From contig JADHUM010000010.1 of assembly GCA_016784545.1 (NCBI GenBank), positions 1 through 64,000 on the forward strand: 64,000 nucleotides of DNA, written 5' to 3'. This document shows positions 54,651 to 63,847 of the stretch, piece after piece. The notes below the pieces were generated by a model. That model saw only the letters and a list, made by a program, of their open reading frames with translations, searched no databases and was not told the DNA's origin. The position numbers and the translations under genes were made by a program. The number at the start of each line of letters is the position of its first letter. Within the stretch, counting starts at the first letter, position 1. The stretch is from Candidatus Neomarinimicrobiota bacterium (lineage in GTDB: Bacteria; Fidelibacterota; UBA8477; JABMPR01).

Positions 54651-55712
54651 TCATCTTAGTCTTGAATACACTTTTGGATCAAAGGCTTCACGAACGCCTT
54701 CGCCAATAAAAGTAATCAGAAGCAGGGTAAAGAAGCTGGCTCCCATGGGAGAAACGATCAGCCACCAGTACCGAATATCTGAAACACCTTGATTTACCAA
54801 TTCACCCCAGCTTGGTGTTGGCGGTGCCAATCCAAAACCCAGAAAATCCAGAGCCACGAGAGAACTGATATACCCAATAACGGCAAAGGGTGAAAAGGTG
54901 ATTATGGGTGTTAAAGCGTTGGGCAGGATATGTTTAAACATTGTTCGGAAATTTGAAGCGCCCATGGAAACGGCTGCAGAAACATAATCCTTTGCCTTTT
55001 CCCGATAAAACTCTCCTCTTACATAATAGGTCATACCGATCCAGCCAAAGCTGGTCATAACCAGAACCAAAAGGAAAAAATTGGGTTGGAGTAATGAACT
55101 CACGATAATCATCGTATAAAGAAATGGAATAGCAGCAAAGATTTCAATAAAGCGCTGTCCAAAGATATCTATCTTTCCCCCAAAATAACCAAGCACCGCA
55201 CCTATGCTGATGCCAACGATATAGGCGAAAAATACCACGATAAGCGCAAATGAGATGGAGATATTAAAACCATAAAGCAGTCGCGCAAAAACATCCCGTC
55301 CTCGATTATCCGTACCCAACCAGTGGTTCTGGGATGGGGGGTGTGGTGGCTTCCCATCAATTTCGGCCAGCAGGGATTCATTTGGATGATAGGGATATAA
55401 TGGCATGATTGCCCAATTGCCATCTTCGTCGGCAAAGCGTTCGTTTAGTATTCTGTACTGAGTCTCACCGTAAGAGTCCTGATTGAATGTTTCTGCCGAA
55501 TAATATTTCAATAAGGGGAAATAGAAATCGCCTTCATAACGAACAACGAGTGCTTTGTTGTTGATGAAAAGAGGATTGAGAAAAGAAAACAGATATAACG
55601 TTACCAGGATGAGGAAGGAGTAGTAGCCCCGCTTCATGGACTTGAATTTTTTGATCCGCTTTTGCAGAATGGAATGGGAAAGCGTATCTTTTTTGGTTCT
55701 CTTAAAGATCAT
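54651..55712 (-). CDS. Peptide ABC transporter permease, YejE-like
   Basis: Inner-membrane permease of 353 residues with six helices and the EAA-type loop (AAVSMGASNFRTMFKHILPNALTPI). The N-terminal extension KRGYYSFLILVTLYLFSFLNPLFINNKALVVRYEGDFYFPLLKYYSAETF closely resembles E. coli YejE (microcin C/peptide importer), whose long N-terminal loop has LLVRYDGSWYFPLLKNYSE. The later PHPPSQNHWLGTDNRGRDVFARLLYG segment is also similar. AGGA lies seven bases before the ATG. The substrate is probably an oligopeptide. Confidence 0.88.
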   Translation of the reverse strand: MIFKRTKKDTLSHSILQKRIKKFKSMKRGYYSFLILVTLYLFSFLNPLFINNKALVVRYEGDFYFPLLKYYSAETFNQDSYGETQYRILNERFADEDGNWAIMPLYPYHPNESLLAEIDGKPPHPPSQNHWLGTDNRGRDVFARLLYGFNISISFALIVVFFAYIVGISIGAVLGYFGGKIDIFGQRFIEIFAAIPFLYTMIIVSSLLQPNFFLLVLVMTSFGWIGMTYYVRGEFYREKAKDYVSAAVSMGASNFRTMFKHILPNALTPIITFSPFAVIGYISSLVALDFLGFGLAPPTPSWGELVNQGVSDIRYWWLIVSPMGASFFTLLLITFIGEGVREAFDPKVYSRLR

Positions 55713-55781
55713 GTGTTTCCTATGGTATCCTAAACGATTGAAGCCGTAAACTGAATTGATTGATGCATGTTCATCCGCGTA

Positions 55782-57047
55782 TTATTTAAATCGAATGCGA
55801 GGGTCAATAGCGGCATATGCCATATCCGATACCAGATTTCCCAGCAACCTGATTACGGTTCCAACAACAAGAAACCCCATAACAATGGGATAGTCTCTTT
55901 GAATAACCGCCATATAACTCAACATGCCAATACCATTAATGTTGAATACTCTTTCGATGAGGTAGGAGCCTGCTAACCAGACACCCAGCAATCCACCGAT
56001 GCCTGTCGCCAGCGGAATAAGTGAATTTCTAACCGTATGAAAGAAGACCACGCGACGCTCTGATAATCCTTTGGCAAAGGCAGTTCGCACATAATCCTGA
56101 CTTAAATTTTCTAACAACGAGTTTTTCATCAATACCGTGAGTGTGGCAAAAGCTGCAACCATATAGGATATCACAGGCAAAATCGTGTGATGCAGCTGAT
56201 CTTTAACCTGCTCCCAGAAAGTGAAATACTCGAAATCTTCAGAACGGAATTCACCTAGGGGAAAAACATCCCAAAAACTGCCACCTCCGAAATATACCAA
56301 AAGCACGGCTCCCAGAATAAAACCAGGTGTGGAGTATCCGACAAAAACGATGACACTGGTTATGGCATCATATTTTGAACCATGTTTTAGAGCTTTACTG
56401 ATGCCCAGAGGAATGCAGACCATGTAAGAAAGAAAGAAGCTGATGAGTCCGAAATATGCAGATACGTGAAGCCTGTCTTTAATGAGTTGCCACACAGGTT
56501 CTGCATAATTATAGGATGTCCCAAGATTTCCAGTCAAAATTCCCTGAAAGGCTGTCTGGTAGATTTTGACGGTTATCTCACCAGAATTTTCATCGGTGAG
56601 GGTAACCTCGGCTTTCCATTTTTCCGTTTTACCCTCACGAGCCTGAACGGTTGGTATGCCATTCTCCAGCTTAACTTGCAGATAGTTCTTGCTGGAAAGA
56701 CGGTGGCTTTCATCTGTATTATCACCAGCGAATTTCACATGATATTGATTGATTTCTTTAGGCCAGACCCCTAGCCAGACCAGGTACCTGATAGGTCCGG
56801 GTCTGTCCAACCCATAGAAGGCCTTTAGGCGAGCCACAGATTCTTCGGGTAACTCAATGGATCCAGATTGTGACGTACTGCCACCAGCGCCACCCTCGCC
56901 TCCCGCCATAAGGGATGCCTGGGCTTTCAGAAGCTCCTGCTCAAGCGGACCTCCTGGGACCAACTGGAGAATCGTAAATACCAGGATGGTGATTCCCAGA
57001 AAGGTAGGAATCATCAGCAGAAGACGTCTAAGGATGTATTGGGTCAT
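55782..57047 (-). CDS. Peptide ABC transporter permease, YejB-like, with enlarged periplasmic loop
   Basis: Inner-membrane permease of 421 residues with six helices and the EAA-type loop (AFAKGLSERRVVFFHTVRNSLIPL). The start TQYILRRLLLMIPTFLGITILVF and the IPLGISKALKHGSKYDAI and GGSFWDVFPL stretches resemble E. coli YejB (about 364 residues). The extra length lies between helix 1 and helix 2, a Gly/Ser-rich then beta-rich periplasmic loop of about 150 residues. It starts nine bases after the binding-protein gene. 55713-55781, the gap to the next gene, has no feature. Confidence 0.87.
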   Translation of the reverse strand: MTQYILRRLLLMIPTFLGITILVFTILQLVPGGPLEQELLKAQASLMAGGEGGAGGSTSQSGSIELPEESVARLKAFYGLDRPGPIRYLVWLGVWPKEINQYHVKFAGDNTDESHRLSSKNYLQVKLENGIPTVQAREGKTEKWKAEVTLTDENSGEITVKIYQTAFQGILTGNLGTSYNYAEPVWQLIKDRLHVSAYFGLISFFLSYMVCIPLGISKALKHGSKYDAITSVIVFVGYSTPGFILGAVLLVYFGGGSFWDVFPLGEFRSEDFEYFTFWEQVKDQLHHTILPVISYMVAAFATLTVLMKNSLLENLSQDYVRTAFAKGLSERRVVFFHTVRNSLIPLATGIGGLLGVWLAGSYLIERVFNINGIGMLSYMAVIQRDYPIVMGFLVVGTVIRLLGNLVSDMAYAAIDPRIRFK

Positions 57048-57056
57048 AAGCCTGAA

Positions 57057-58988
57057 TTATTTGTCCGATTTTTCGTATTTATATTCAGTAGCCGCATAAG
57101 GAAAAGTCATGGATTTATCCTCTTTGGCCTTTTCCACTTTAGCTGCCTGGGCGGGTTCATACCACCAGGAGGACATCACTGTATACCAGTCACCTGAATA
57201 CCCAATAACATCCTTGGGCATACCAAATTTATTCCAATAGGCGCAACGTAATGTATAAGGCGCTCCCCAACCATGGGCGTAGGGAATTATCTCATTCAGA
57301 ATACCATCAATCCTTTGAAGATATTTTGCGCGAACCTGTCCATCGAACTCCTCGTTGTAAGCTGCAGCGATGGCATCGATCTCGTCATTTTTTACACCGG
57401 TAATATTGGTGGTCATTGGCTGATCAGCCATATCGGATCCATAATGCTTGTCTGGACCAGGGAATAAGGGCATGGTCCAGTTTTGATAATGAATATCGAA
57501 ATCACGTTCATTCATGACATTTTTAAACATGGTCTGGCTGGTGACATATTTCAGATTCAATTTGATCCCAACCTTGGCCAGATCTTCCTGGAAAGGGGTA
57601 AAAATGCGTTCGTAAGACTGTGCAATCCCAAAATCCAGCTCGAATATTTTACCATCTTTAACCAGCCAGCCCTCGTCGTTCCTTTCAGACCAACCAGCCT
57701 CAGCCAATAAGGCTACGGCTCCTTCAGGATCATAAGTAGCTAAAGGATTATCGGGATTCTCATAGGGGCCACCTGGAAAAAATGATTTCAGGGGAATGTA
57801 CTCGTTGTAGAATAATTTATCGATGAGCTGATCACGGTTCCATATCTTGGTGAAAGCTTTTCTAATTCTGATATCGCTAAAGGGCTCCCGACGCATGTTA
57901 AACGCAAGTCCTGAGGTTCCTTTTGGTTTAAAATTATATACCTTTTTCTTTTGGATGAGTCCACGATTTAAATAATCGAAGTCAGCATCTGATTGATCAA
58001 ATTCTTCAACCCACCATTGAGCTCTGGTGATATTGTAAAAATCGAGTTCACCTTTTTTAAACTTCTCAAAGGTCAACCGATCATCGTTTACAATGACAAA
58101 TTTCAATTCGTCAAAATTGTATCCTCCAACATTTCTTTCATAGCCACTCTGCCACCAATCGTTCCGACGAACCAATGTCAGAGATTTTCCTTTACGCATT
58201 TTATCTTTAACGAAAACATAGGGTCCTGTACCTGGCATCATATCAAAATGGAATTTTTCCAGATATTCTTCTGCCGTCAACTCATCAAGGATGTGTGCTG
58301 GAAAAATCTGCATGCCCCAGGCAAAATCCAGAAAGTTTTTGAAGTGTTTTTCTCCAGATGTGACTTCAACGATGTATTTACTGATTGCTTTGGGTTCTGA
58401 ATATTTTCCAAAGGTGACCTGCATTCGGGGTTCGAGAATGCCTTCATTCATGTGAAGCAACCAACTGGAAACAACATCTCGGGCAACGACTGGTTTTCCG
58501 TCAGACCAGCGAGCATTGGGATCAATTCTAAACTGGAAGGTGCGTCCGTCTTCTGAAACTTTCCAGTGACTTGCAAGGCTGGGCGAGACTTTGGCTTCTT
58601 CACTGTCGTATGCTACCAGTGTTTCATAACAAAAGACTGAAAGCATCCAGACTATTTCAGACGCTGAATCTTTACCAATAGGTCTTAGTGTGGCTGGAAA
58701 TTCAATGAAACGCATGGTGAAACGACCGCCTTTTTTGGCGTTTTCATCACCCTCAGGTTCTGGAGAGTAGCTTTCAAAACCCATGTCTGCTGCAACTTCC
58801 TCAAAACCAGCACCTCCCATTTCAGCAGAAATAGCAGGGTCAGCTCCTGGAGCAACATCATACACCTTAACTGAAACTGGACTCGTCCTCAATGCAACTG
58901 GCACATTTTCTGAACCGTCACCGCCGCAGGACCAAAAGACCAGGGACATAGCGAAAATCAACAGAATAAAAATCTGATTACGTTTCAT
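57057..58988 (-). CDS. Peptide ABC transporter substrate-binding lipoprotein (SBP family 5, YejA-like)
   Basis: Lipoprotein of 643 residues. The frame opens at 59054, but GAAGGTG lies five bases before ATG 58988, and the protein then has a signal peptide with lipobox LVFWSC. Family-5 signatures include GGRFTMRFIEFPATLRPIGK, VSPSLASHWKVSEDGRTFQF, WSDGKPVVARDVVSSW and MMPGTGPYVF. The FNMRREPFSDIRIRKAF and LLAEAGW segments are in the second lobe. The binding protein captures the substrate for the YejB/YejE-like permeases; peptide size is unknown. It is the first gene of the operon. 58989-59157 upstream is AT-rich, with no clear promoter found. Confidence 0.9.
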   Translation of the reverse strand: MKRNQIFILLIFAMSLVFWSCGGDGSENVPVALRTSPVSVKVYDVAPGADPAISAEMGGAGFEEVAADMGFESYSPEPEGDENAKKGGRFTMRFIEFPATLRPIGKDSASEIVWMLSVFCYETLVAYDSEEAKVSPSLASHWKVSEDGRTFQFRIDPNARWSDGKPVVARDVVSSWLLHMNEGILEPRMQVTFGKYSEPKAISKYIVEVTSGEKHFKNFLDFAWGMQIFPAHILDELTAEEYLEKFHFDMMPGTGPYVFVKDKMRKGKSLTLVRRNDWWQSGYERNVGGYNFDELKFVIVNDDRLTFEKFKKGELDFYNITRAQWWVEEFDQSDADFDYLNRGLIQKKKVYNFKPKGTSGLAFNMRREPFSDIRIRKAFTKIWNRDQLIDKLFYNEYIPLKSFFPGGPYENPDNPLATYDPEGAVALLAEAGWSERNDEGWLVKDGKIFELDFGIAQSYERIFTPFQEDLAKVGIKLNLKYVTSQTMFKNVMNERDFDIHYQNWTMPLFPGPDKHYGSDMADQPMTTNITGVKNDEIDAIAAAYNEEFDGQVRAKYLQRIDGILNEIIPYAHGWGAPYTLRCAYWNKFGMPKDVIGYSGDWYTVMSSWWYEPAQAAKVEKAKEDKSMTFPYAATEYKYEKSDK

Positions 58989-59157
58989 GTTAACACCTTC
59001 ATTTATTGTTAATATTTCTAGATTTTGTGCGCTACTCATTTGAGCGTTCAACATACATTTATTATGCCGTTTTGGCTACCTTTTGATCTGAAGTTTCCTT
59101 GCGTTTTTATAACAATATCAGAACCAGAGCAGCCCTGACGGAAAGCAGGGATAAGCC

Positions 59158-59688
59158 TTACTGTGCTCGCGATTTCTTTCTATTATTTAAGATCACGACC
59201 ATCAATCCCACCGCACCTATTACAAGTGAAAACAACAATCTATATGAGATGGACAGAGATGGTTCTGGAATAGTCCCATACCCTTGAAAAATCAATGCCT
59301 TCAGACGACCTGGTGTTTGGGTCTCTGCCTCATCCATGATGAATAGAAAATCTTCAATACTACGATAGCGGATGAGCACCTCTCCTGGTGAAACTCGACC
59401 CAGCCCTGCCAGGGGGTCTGAATAGCTGGCCCTGAATATGCTTGTGGGCCATGCGTGTTGGGGGGCTGGTCCTATGGCATAAAAACCCGAGGTGCTCTTT
59501 CCGAGAATCAAATTTTCGATCAAAACTAACAGCTCGGGGTTTTTAAGACCAAGTTCTTGGATTAATACCTGCTGATCTTCATCTGAAAGGGTTCCAGGGG
59601 CTTTATTGTGCACTACAGTAAAAAGTGTAAAAACAGTCAGTAGCAACAGAGTCGCAACGATGGTATGGGCGCTGCGTCTAATTTTCAT
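59158..59688 (-). CDS. Hypothetical protein with two membrane segments
   Basis: A 176-residue protein with an N-terminal hydrophobic segment (about 9-27) and a C-terminal one (about 148-168), joined by an extracytoplasmic domain of about 110 residues (ELGLKNPELLVLIENLILGKS...FRASYSDPLAGLGRVSPGEVLIRYRSIEDFLFIMDEAE). I do not recognise it. It lies between the peptide transporter and a membrane protein on the same strand, with a 57-base gap from the latter. Confidence 0.5.
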   Translation of the reverse strand: MKIRRSAHTIVATLLLLTVFTLFTVVHNKAPGTLSDEDQQVLIQELGLKNPELLVLIENLILGKSTSGFYAIGPAPQHAWPTSIFRASYSDPLAGLGRVSPGEVLIRYRSIEDFLFIMDEAETQTPGRLKALIFQGYGTIPEPSLSISYRLLFSLVIGAVGLMVVILNNRKKSRAQ

Positions 59689-59745
59689 TGAGGTGTCACC
59701 GAGATCATCGATAAACAGAAGAAGATGGCTGTCAATATGAGACCA

Positions 59746-60159
59746 TTATTTGCTTTTAAGGAAGTAATGTCTGGAATGCATCACCAGGCCCAGCCAGTAA
59801 AAGATCAGACCGCCGATAATCCACTTAAAATCTGAGCCGCTAATGGCAGGATGGAGTTGTTTGAAATCGGTTATGATGGTGTTGAGCACAAGAGCAATAA
59901 CAGCGATCATGCCTATATACACAATGAGTTTTATAAGATCCTTGTCCATCTTTTTCGCTGCTAGAAGGAAAAGACCACCCCAGCCAAATGCCAGGAACGA
60001 AATGATCCGGTCCTGATAAGCATGGGATGGTACGTTATCGTAAACATAAAAGCCTGGAATTTTTAAACCCATACTGTGTACCAGAGCTACCCCGAAGAAA
60101 TAGCCTGCGCCTGCATACAGGAGAAAATTCAGGATCTGGTTCTGGCTTAGCTTTTTCAC
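59746..60159 (-). CDS. Four-helix membrane protein
   Basis: A 137-residue protein with four predicted helices (about 9-27, 47-66, 75-95 and 109-128). It was not recognised as a named family. Its ATG overlaps the stop of the upstream SDR gene by four bases, so the two are translationally coupled; a common pathway is likely but its nature is unknown. Confidence 0.55.
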   Translation of the reverse strand: MKKLSQNQILNFLLYAGAGYFFGVALVHSMGLKIPGFYVYDNVPSHAYQDRIISFLAFGWGGLFLLAAKKMDKDLIKLIVYIGMIAVIALVLNTIITDFKQLHPAISGSDFKWIIGGLIFYWLGLVMHSRHYFLKSK

Positions 60160-61100
60160 TTTTTGACCTTCAGATAGTCTTTGAACCAGGCAACCGTTTC
60201 CTTGATGGCCACCTCATGAGGGGTGACCTCAGATCCAAAGGCAGCTTCAAATTTTGAATGATCCACGATATAGGCCTCTTCCCAGGTATACATCATTTCC
60301 TTGGTTTCATTGATCATGGGACTGAAAAGCCCAAGAATGGAGATCATGGCATTGCCAGCTAAACGCACTTTGATTTTACTCTCCAGCTCGGCTTCTATGA
60401 GTTTGAGCATATCCCGAGTTGAAACGGTTGGTGCACAGGGTGTGTGCCAGACTTCTCCGAAGGCTGAGTCATTGTTGCCCAGGGTGACCAGTCCTTTTGC
60501 AAAATCCTTGATATAGCTAAAGGTGTGGGGCAGATCAATATCACCGAGGAGATTGGCGGTTTTGCCCGTCAGAGCTGGTTTAAAAAACATTTCCCCAAAA
60601 ACAGCATTCAGAGTCTCGGGACCATAAAAATCAGATGCTCGTCCAATGGTAATCAGATTATCCTCCCGCTCGTGGGCAGCCATAAACTGGCGAGCTACAA
60701 ATTCCCGGGTGCGACCTTTGTGGCCGGTTGCATCATGGGCCACTATCTCGCTGATTCGGGTTCCCTGGGTAGGCCCGTATAAATAAAGATTATCACCAAA
60801 AATTACCTTTGCCTTGGTTCTGGCAACTCCTTTAAGAAAGCCAACGGCCAGAGGTGGAAAAAGGTCAGGCCAATTGGTATACGGAGGCATGGCACAAAAA
60901 TAGACAGCATCCATATCCTTGCAGACCTTGGCTACCTCATCAGGCTGAGTGGCATCACAGGCATGAATTTCAACTTTGTCTGGTAAGGTTTTATTAATTT
61001 TGCCGCTGCGACTGGCCAGGGCAACTGTGTCACCCTTTTCCAGCAAGATTTGCATGACCCACCAGGCCAATGGTCCAGTTCCGAACACCAAATTTTTCAT
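60156..61100 (-). CDS. Extended short-chain dehydrogenase/epimerase-like protein
   Basis: NAD(P)-dependent epimerase/dehydratase-type protein of 314 residues. The N-terminal VFGTGPLAWWVMQILLEKGDTVALASRSG is a GxxGxxG-like variant. Later segments HACDATQP and FCAMPPYTNWPDLFPPLA, then DNLYLYGPTQG, include the tyrosine of the active site; ASDFYGPETLN and YIKDFAKGLVTLG follow as in the NAD-epimerase family. The lysine of YxxxK is not obvious, and the substrate is unknown. AAAGGAG lies eight bases before the ATG. Confidence 0.75.
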   Translation of the reverse strand: MKNLVFGTGPLAWWVMQILLEKGDTVALASRSGKINKTLPDKVEIHACDATQPDEVAKVCKDMDAVYFCAMPPYTNWPDLFPPLAVGFLKGVARTKAKVIFGDNLYLYGPTQGTRISEIVAHDATGHKGRTREFVARQFMAAHEREDNLITIGRASDFYGPETLNAVFGEMFFKPALTGKTANLLGDIDLPHTFSYIKDFAKGLVTLGNNDSAFGEVWHTPCAPTVSTRDMLKLIEAELESKIKVRLAGNAMISILGLFSPMINETKEMMYTWEEAYIVDHSKFEAAFGSEVTPHEVAIKETVAWFKDYLKVKK

Positions 61101-61142
61101 ACAAACTCCTTTATCATATCGCCCCGGAATTATTTTGCATCT

Positions 61143-62564
61143 CTAGCTGGCGGATGGTTTGTTAAAATGGGTAAGTCCATATCCAAGAGCAATGAGGAAA
61201 ATCGGTCCGCCATAGGTCATCATAATTGCCTTGGCTGCCAGCCAACCAGTTTCTGCATCGACATAATAATCAATACCAGCCCCAAAGAATGCGGCAATAC
61301 TTATCAAAAGTGTTCCCGCAGCCACAGATTGGGCCAGTTTATTGGACCGCATCATTGTAAAGGGTCCCGGATCATTATTCATCCTAAAAACGAGATAAGC
61401 TGCTGCTAAAATCATATAGGGAATCATCAGACTCAAAGCCGTCAGATCCGTAATCAATCGGAAAAATGAATCGATGGATTCAAGTCCGATCAAGGGAATG
61501 GCAATGAGAATAATCACTACCCCAGCCTGAATCCATAAGGCATGAGTCAATCCACCGTCTTCGTCTTTTCTGGTCAAGATCTCAGGAAAGGTTCCTTGCG
61601 GCACTTCTGAAAACATGGCCCGCAAAGGGGATTCTATCCAGACAACATAAGCCGCCACTGAGGTCAGCAGAAAAATCAAAGCGAGGAGACGCACAACCAG
61701 CTCTCCATTGATACCCAAACTCTCAGCCAGTAGTTTGTGGACTACAAAAATCGCGTCCTTTAATCCAGCCTCGGTCAATACTTCTGGAGAAGCCACCAGG
61801 CTCACAGCCAGGGACCCCAGGATATAGGCCACACCCACCAGCATGGTTGCCATAATCACACCCCTGGGGAAATTTCGCAGGGGGTTTTCAATCTTATCAA
61901 TATAGGTCCCTGCCACTTCGGCACCGGCAACGGCTAACAACAGCCAGGAGAAGGTGGCAAAGTAGCTGGTGGAAAAATCTGGCATCATGCTTTCCATGGA
62001 AAACTCTGTTGCAGAGGGAGTGCCTTTAAAATATGCAATAAAAGCAAAGATAATAAAACCACCGGTTACTGCGAAGGTCAATTTTCCGCCCAGATTGCTC
62101 AACTTGGAAAAGGTTTTGACTCCCCGACTGGCGATCCAGGTCAGCATGAGACACAATAAAATGGAAAAATAGGGCAGCAGGCTCACATTTGCATCAGTAA
62201 ACCTGTTTTCTCCATATAAAGCCCAGGAGGCCATGACGGGAATACGGGCGAAGACAAATTGCAAATAAAACAAATTTGAAATAAAATAAGACCAGGTACC
62301 AAAAAAGGCCCAGCGATGCCCCAGGCTGGATGCAATCCAACTATAGATTCCACCACGCTTGTTCTTGTTTACCGATGCCAGCTCAGCAATGATGGCTGTA
62401 AGGGGTAAGAAATAGAAAACACAGACTATTATCCAGGAAGGAACAGCTGCTGGCCCCAGAGCCACGCCATTGGTGGTGATATTATTAAATCCAAAGGTGG
62501 GAACAAAGATCAACATGACCAATGTCCACAGGGATAAACCTTTTGTGGTTTTAGACACCTTCAA
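61143..62564 (-). CDS. APC-superfamily amino-acid permease
   Basis: Inner-membrane transporter of 473 residues with 12 predicted helices. The N-terminal helix has the substrate-binding GFNNITTNGVALGPAAVPSW segment, and later KRGGIYSWIASSLGHRWAFFGTWSYFISNLFYL is typical of the glutamate/GABA:H+ antiporter-like branch of the APC family. The start codon is TTG 62564, since no ATG lies before the first helix and GGAG is 12 bases upstream. It follows the saccharopine-dehydrogenase-like gene by nine bases, so the pair is one operon, suggesting uptake and catabolism of an amino acid such as lysine or a related compound. Confidence 0.83.
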   Translation of the reverse strand: MKVSKTTKGLSLWTLVMLIFVPTFGFNNITTNGVALGPAAVPSWIIVCVFYFLPLTAIIAELASVNKNKRGGIYSWIASSLGHRWAFFGTWSYFISNLFYLQFVFARIPVMASWALYGENRFTDANVSLLPYFSILLCLMLTWIASRGVKTFSKLSNLGGKLTFAVTGGFIIFAFIAYFKGTPSATEFSMESMMPDFSTSYFATFSWLLLAVAGAEVAGTYIDKIENPLRNFPRGVIMATMLVGVAYILGSLAVSLVASPEVLTEAGLKDAIFVVHKLLAESLGINGELVVRLLALIFLLTSVAAYVVWIESPLRAMFSEVPQGTFPEILTRKDEDGGLTHALWIQAGVVIILIAIPLIGLESIDSFFRLITDLTALSLMIPYMILAAAYLVFRMNNDPGPFTMMRSNKLAQSVAAGTLLISIAAFFGAGIDYYVDAETGWLAAKAIMMTYGGPIFLIALGYGLTHFNKPSAS

Positions 62565-62573
62565 ATCTGACTT

Positions 62574-63707
62574 TTACTCCTCCAGTGAACTTTTTATATA
62601 ATGAATGCCCCTTTGTTGGAGATATTTGAAAACTGTCTCAAGACAGCCTGGGACTTCACCTACAAACTCAGGTGGACTGACGCCTTCTCGCTTATACTGA
62701 CCATCCAAAACCAGGGATGTGACCGCAGTACAGGTGTATCCTGTGGTTCTGGCCATTGATGATGTTTTGGTGACAGGATCATAGCGATCCAGCAATACAT
62801 ATTTGTGATTGAATTTCTTGCCAGCATCCAAACCCCCAATCAAAACATTCATGATGGTAAATTCTTCTTCCTCTTCACCCAACTTCCATTTTGGAAAAAG
62901 CAAAGCCGTTGTCAGGTCGATGGGACGGATACTCTGATTGCCAACTTTAACTTCCTGCTCTCCAAAAAAGCCGGTTTCGCGGAGGACGCGCATGAGTTCT
63001 ATGTGCCCGGGATAGCGTAAGGTTTTTTCTTTCATGTTGGGGATTTTCATGGTAAAAATCAGGCTTCTCAAGCCATCTGTATTGAAAGCCTCCAGGGTTC
63101 CCACATCAGGAAAATTAATGAGCTCGGGCTCCGAAAGTGCCTCCTTCTGGACGATCTTGCCATTTTCAACAGTGCGGGAAGGGCGGGTGTATTCTTCAAT
63201 GACATCAATGGGTGAAAAGGGAGCCTTGTATTCATAAGGCCAGGTCCGCTCTCTGGGTAGGCCACCCACATAGCAGGTGAAGTCTGTGACCTCCATTCTG
63301 GCCTGATAGGAACCTAAAATGAGATTGCTCATTCCAGGAGCAACCCCGGCATCCATGACAGCAATCACCCCCTTGGATTTTGCCAGTGCATCCAGCTCGA
63401 AAGGATCCTCGGGGAAAAAGGAAATATCCACAATGTTTTTTCCGGCCTCAATAACGGTTTGCAGTGTCTTAAAGCCCATAAACCCGGGAACCGCCCCAAC
63501 AACAATATCTGCATCAGCAATTACCTTTGTGACGCTTGCTGCATCCGCCAGATCCGCTGAAGTGGTGCTCAGATTTGGATGGCTACCAAGGAGCGCCAGA
63601 GCGTTTTCATCTCTGTCAACTGAAGTGACATCGTGTTGATTGCTCAAATCGATGGCCATAGCTCTTCCAACCATACCTGCACCCAATACGACAACTTTTT
63701 TGCGCAT
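62574..63707 (-). CDS. Saccharopine dehydrogenase/lysine 6-dehydrogenase-like protein
   Basis: NAD(P)-dependent enzyme of 377 residues in the saccharopine dehydrogenase family. The N-terminal Rossmann motif is VVLGAGMVGRAMAIDL, with VDRDE at the end of the second strand. The GAVPGFMGFKTLQTVIEAGKNIVDISFFPED and DAGVAPGMSNLILG segments are characteristic of lysine 6-dehydrogenases and related C-N-forming or -breaking dehydrogenases. AGGATG lies a few bases before the ATG. The coupled APC permease supports a role in amino-acid uptake and metabolism; the exact substrate (lysine or another) is inference. Confidence 0.8.
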   Translation of the reverse strand: MRKKVVVLGAGMVGRAMAIDLSNQHDVTSVDRDENALALLGSHPNLSTTSADLADAASVTKVIADADIVVGAVPGFMGFKTLQTVIEAGKNIVDISFFPEDPFELDALAKSKGVIAVMDAGVAPGMSNLILGSYQARMEVTDFTCYVGGLPRERTWPYEYKAPFSPIDVIEEYTRPSRTVENGKIVQKEALSEPELINFPDVGTLEAFNTDGLRSLIFTMKIPNMKEKTLRYPGHIELMRVLRETGFFGEQEVKVGNQSIRPIDLTTALLFPKWKLGEEEEEFTIMNVLIGGLDAGKKFNHKYVLLDRYDPVTKTSSMARTTGYTCTAVTSLVLDGQYKREGVSPPEFVGEVPGCLETVFKYLQQRGIHYIKSSLEE

Positions 63708-63753
63708 ATCACATCCTGTTTTTGTGCCCCGGCTTGTGCCATATGGGGGATTA

Positions 63754-63793
63754 ATTAAAAAGCCATCCCCAGCGTGTTGGCTTGGATGGCTTT
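63754..63793 (-). terminator. Intrinsic terminator after the TPR-like gene
   Basis: AAAGCCATCC (63759-63768) and GGATGGCTTT (63784-63793) pair perfectly around 15 bases. On the minus strand TTTTTAATTAA follows, so it ends transcripts from the partial gene at 63848. Confidence 0.8.
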
Positions 63794-63847
63794 GGAATGA
63801 GTGTCCAAATGTCCGGGTTGGCGGGGAAAGCTTTTATGAAAGCAAAA

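Noticed and set aside
59133-59150. Terminator downstream of the hypothetical gene at 59158
   Set aside because: CCCTG/CAGGG forms only a five-base stem, and no U-tract follows on the minus strand.
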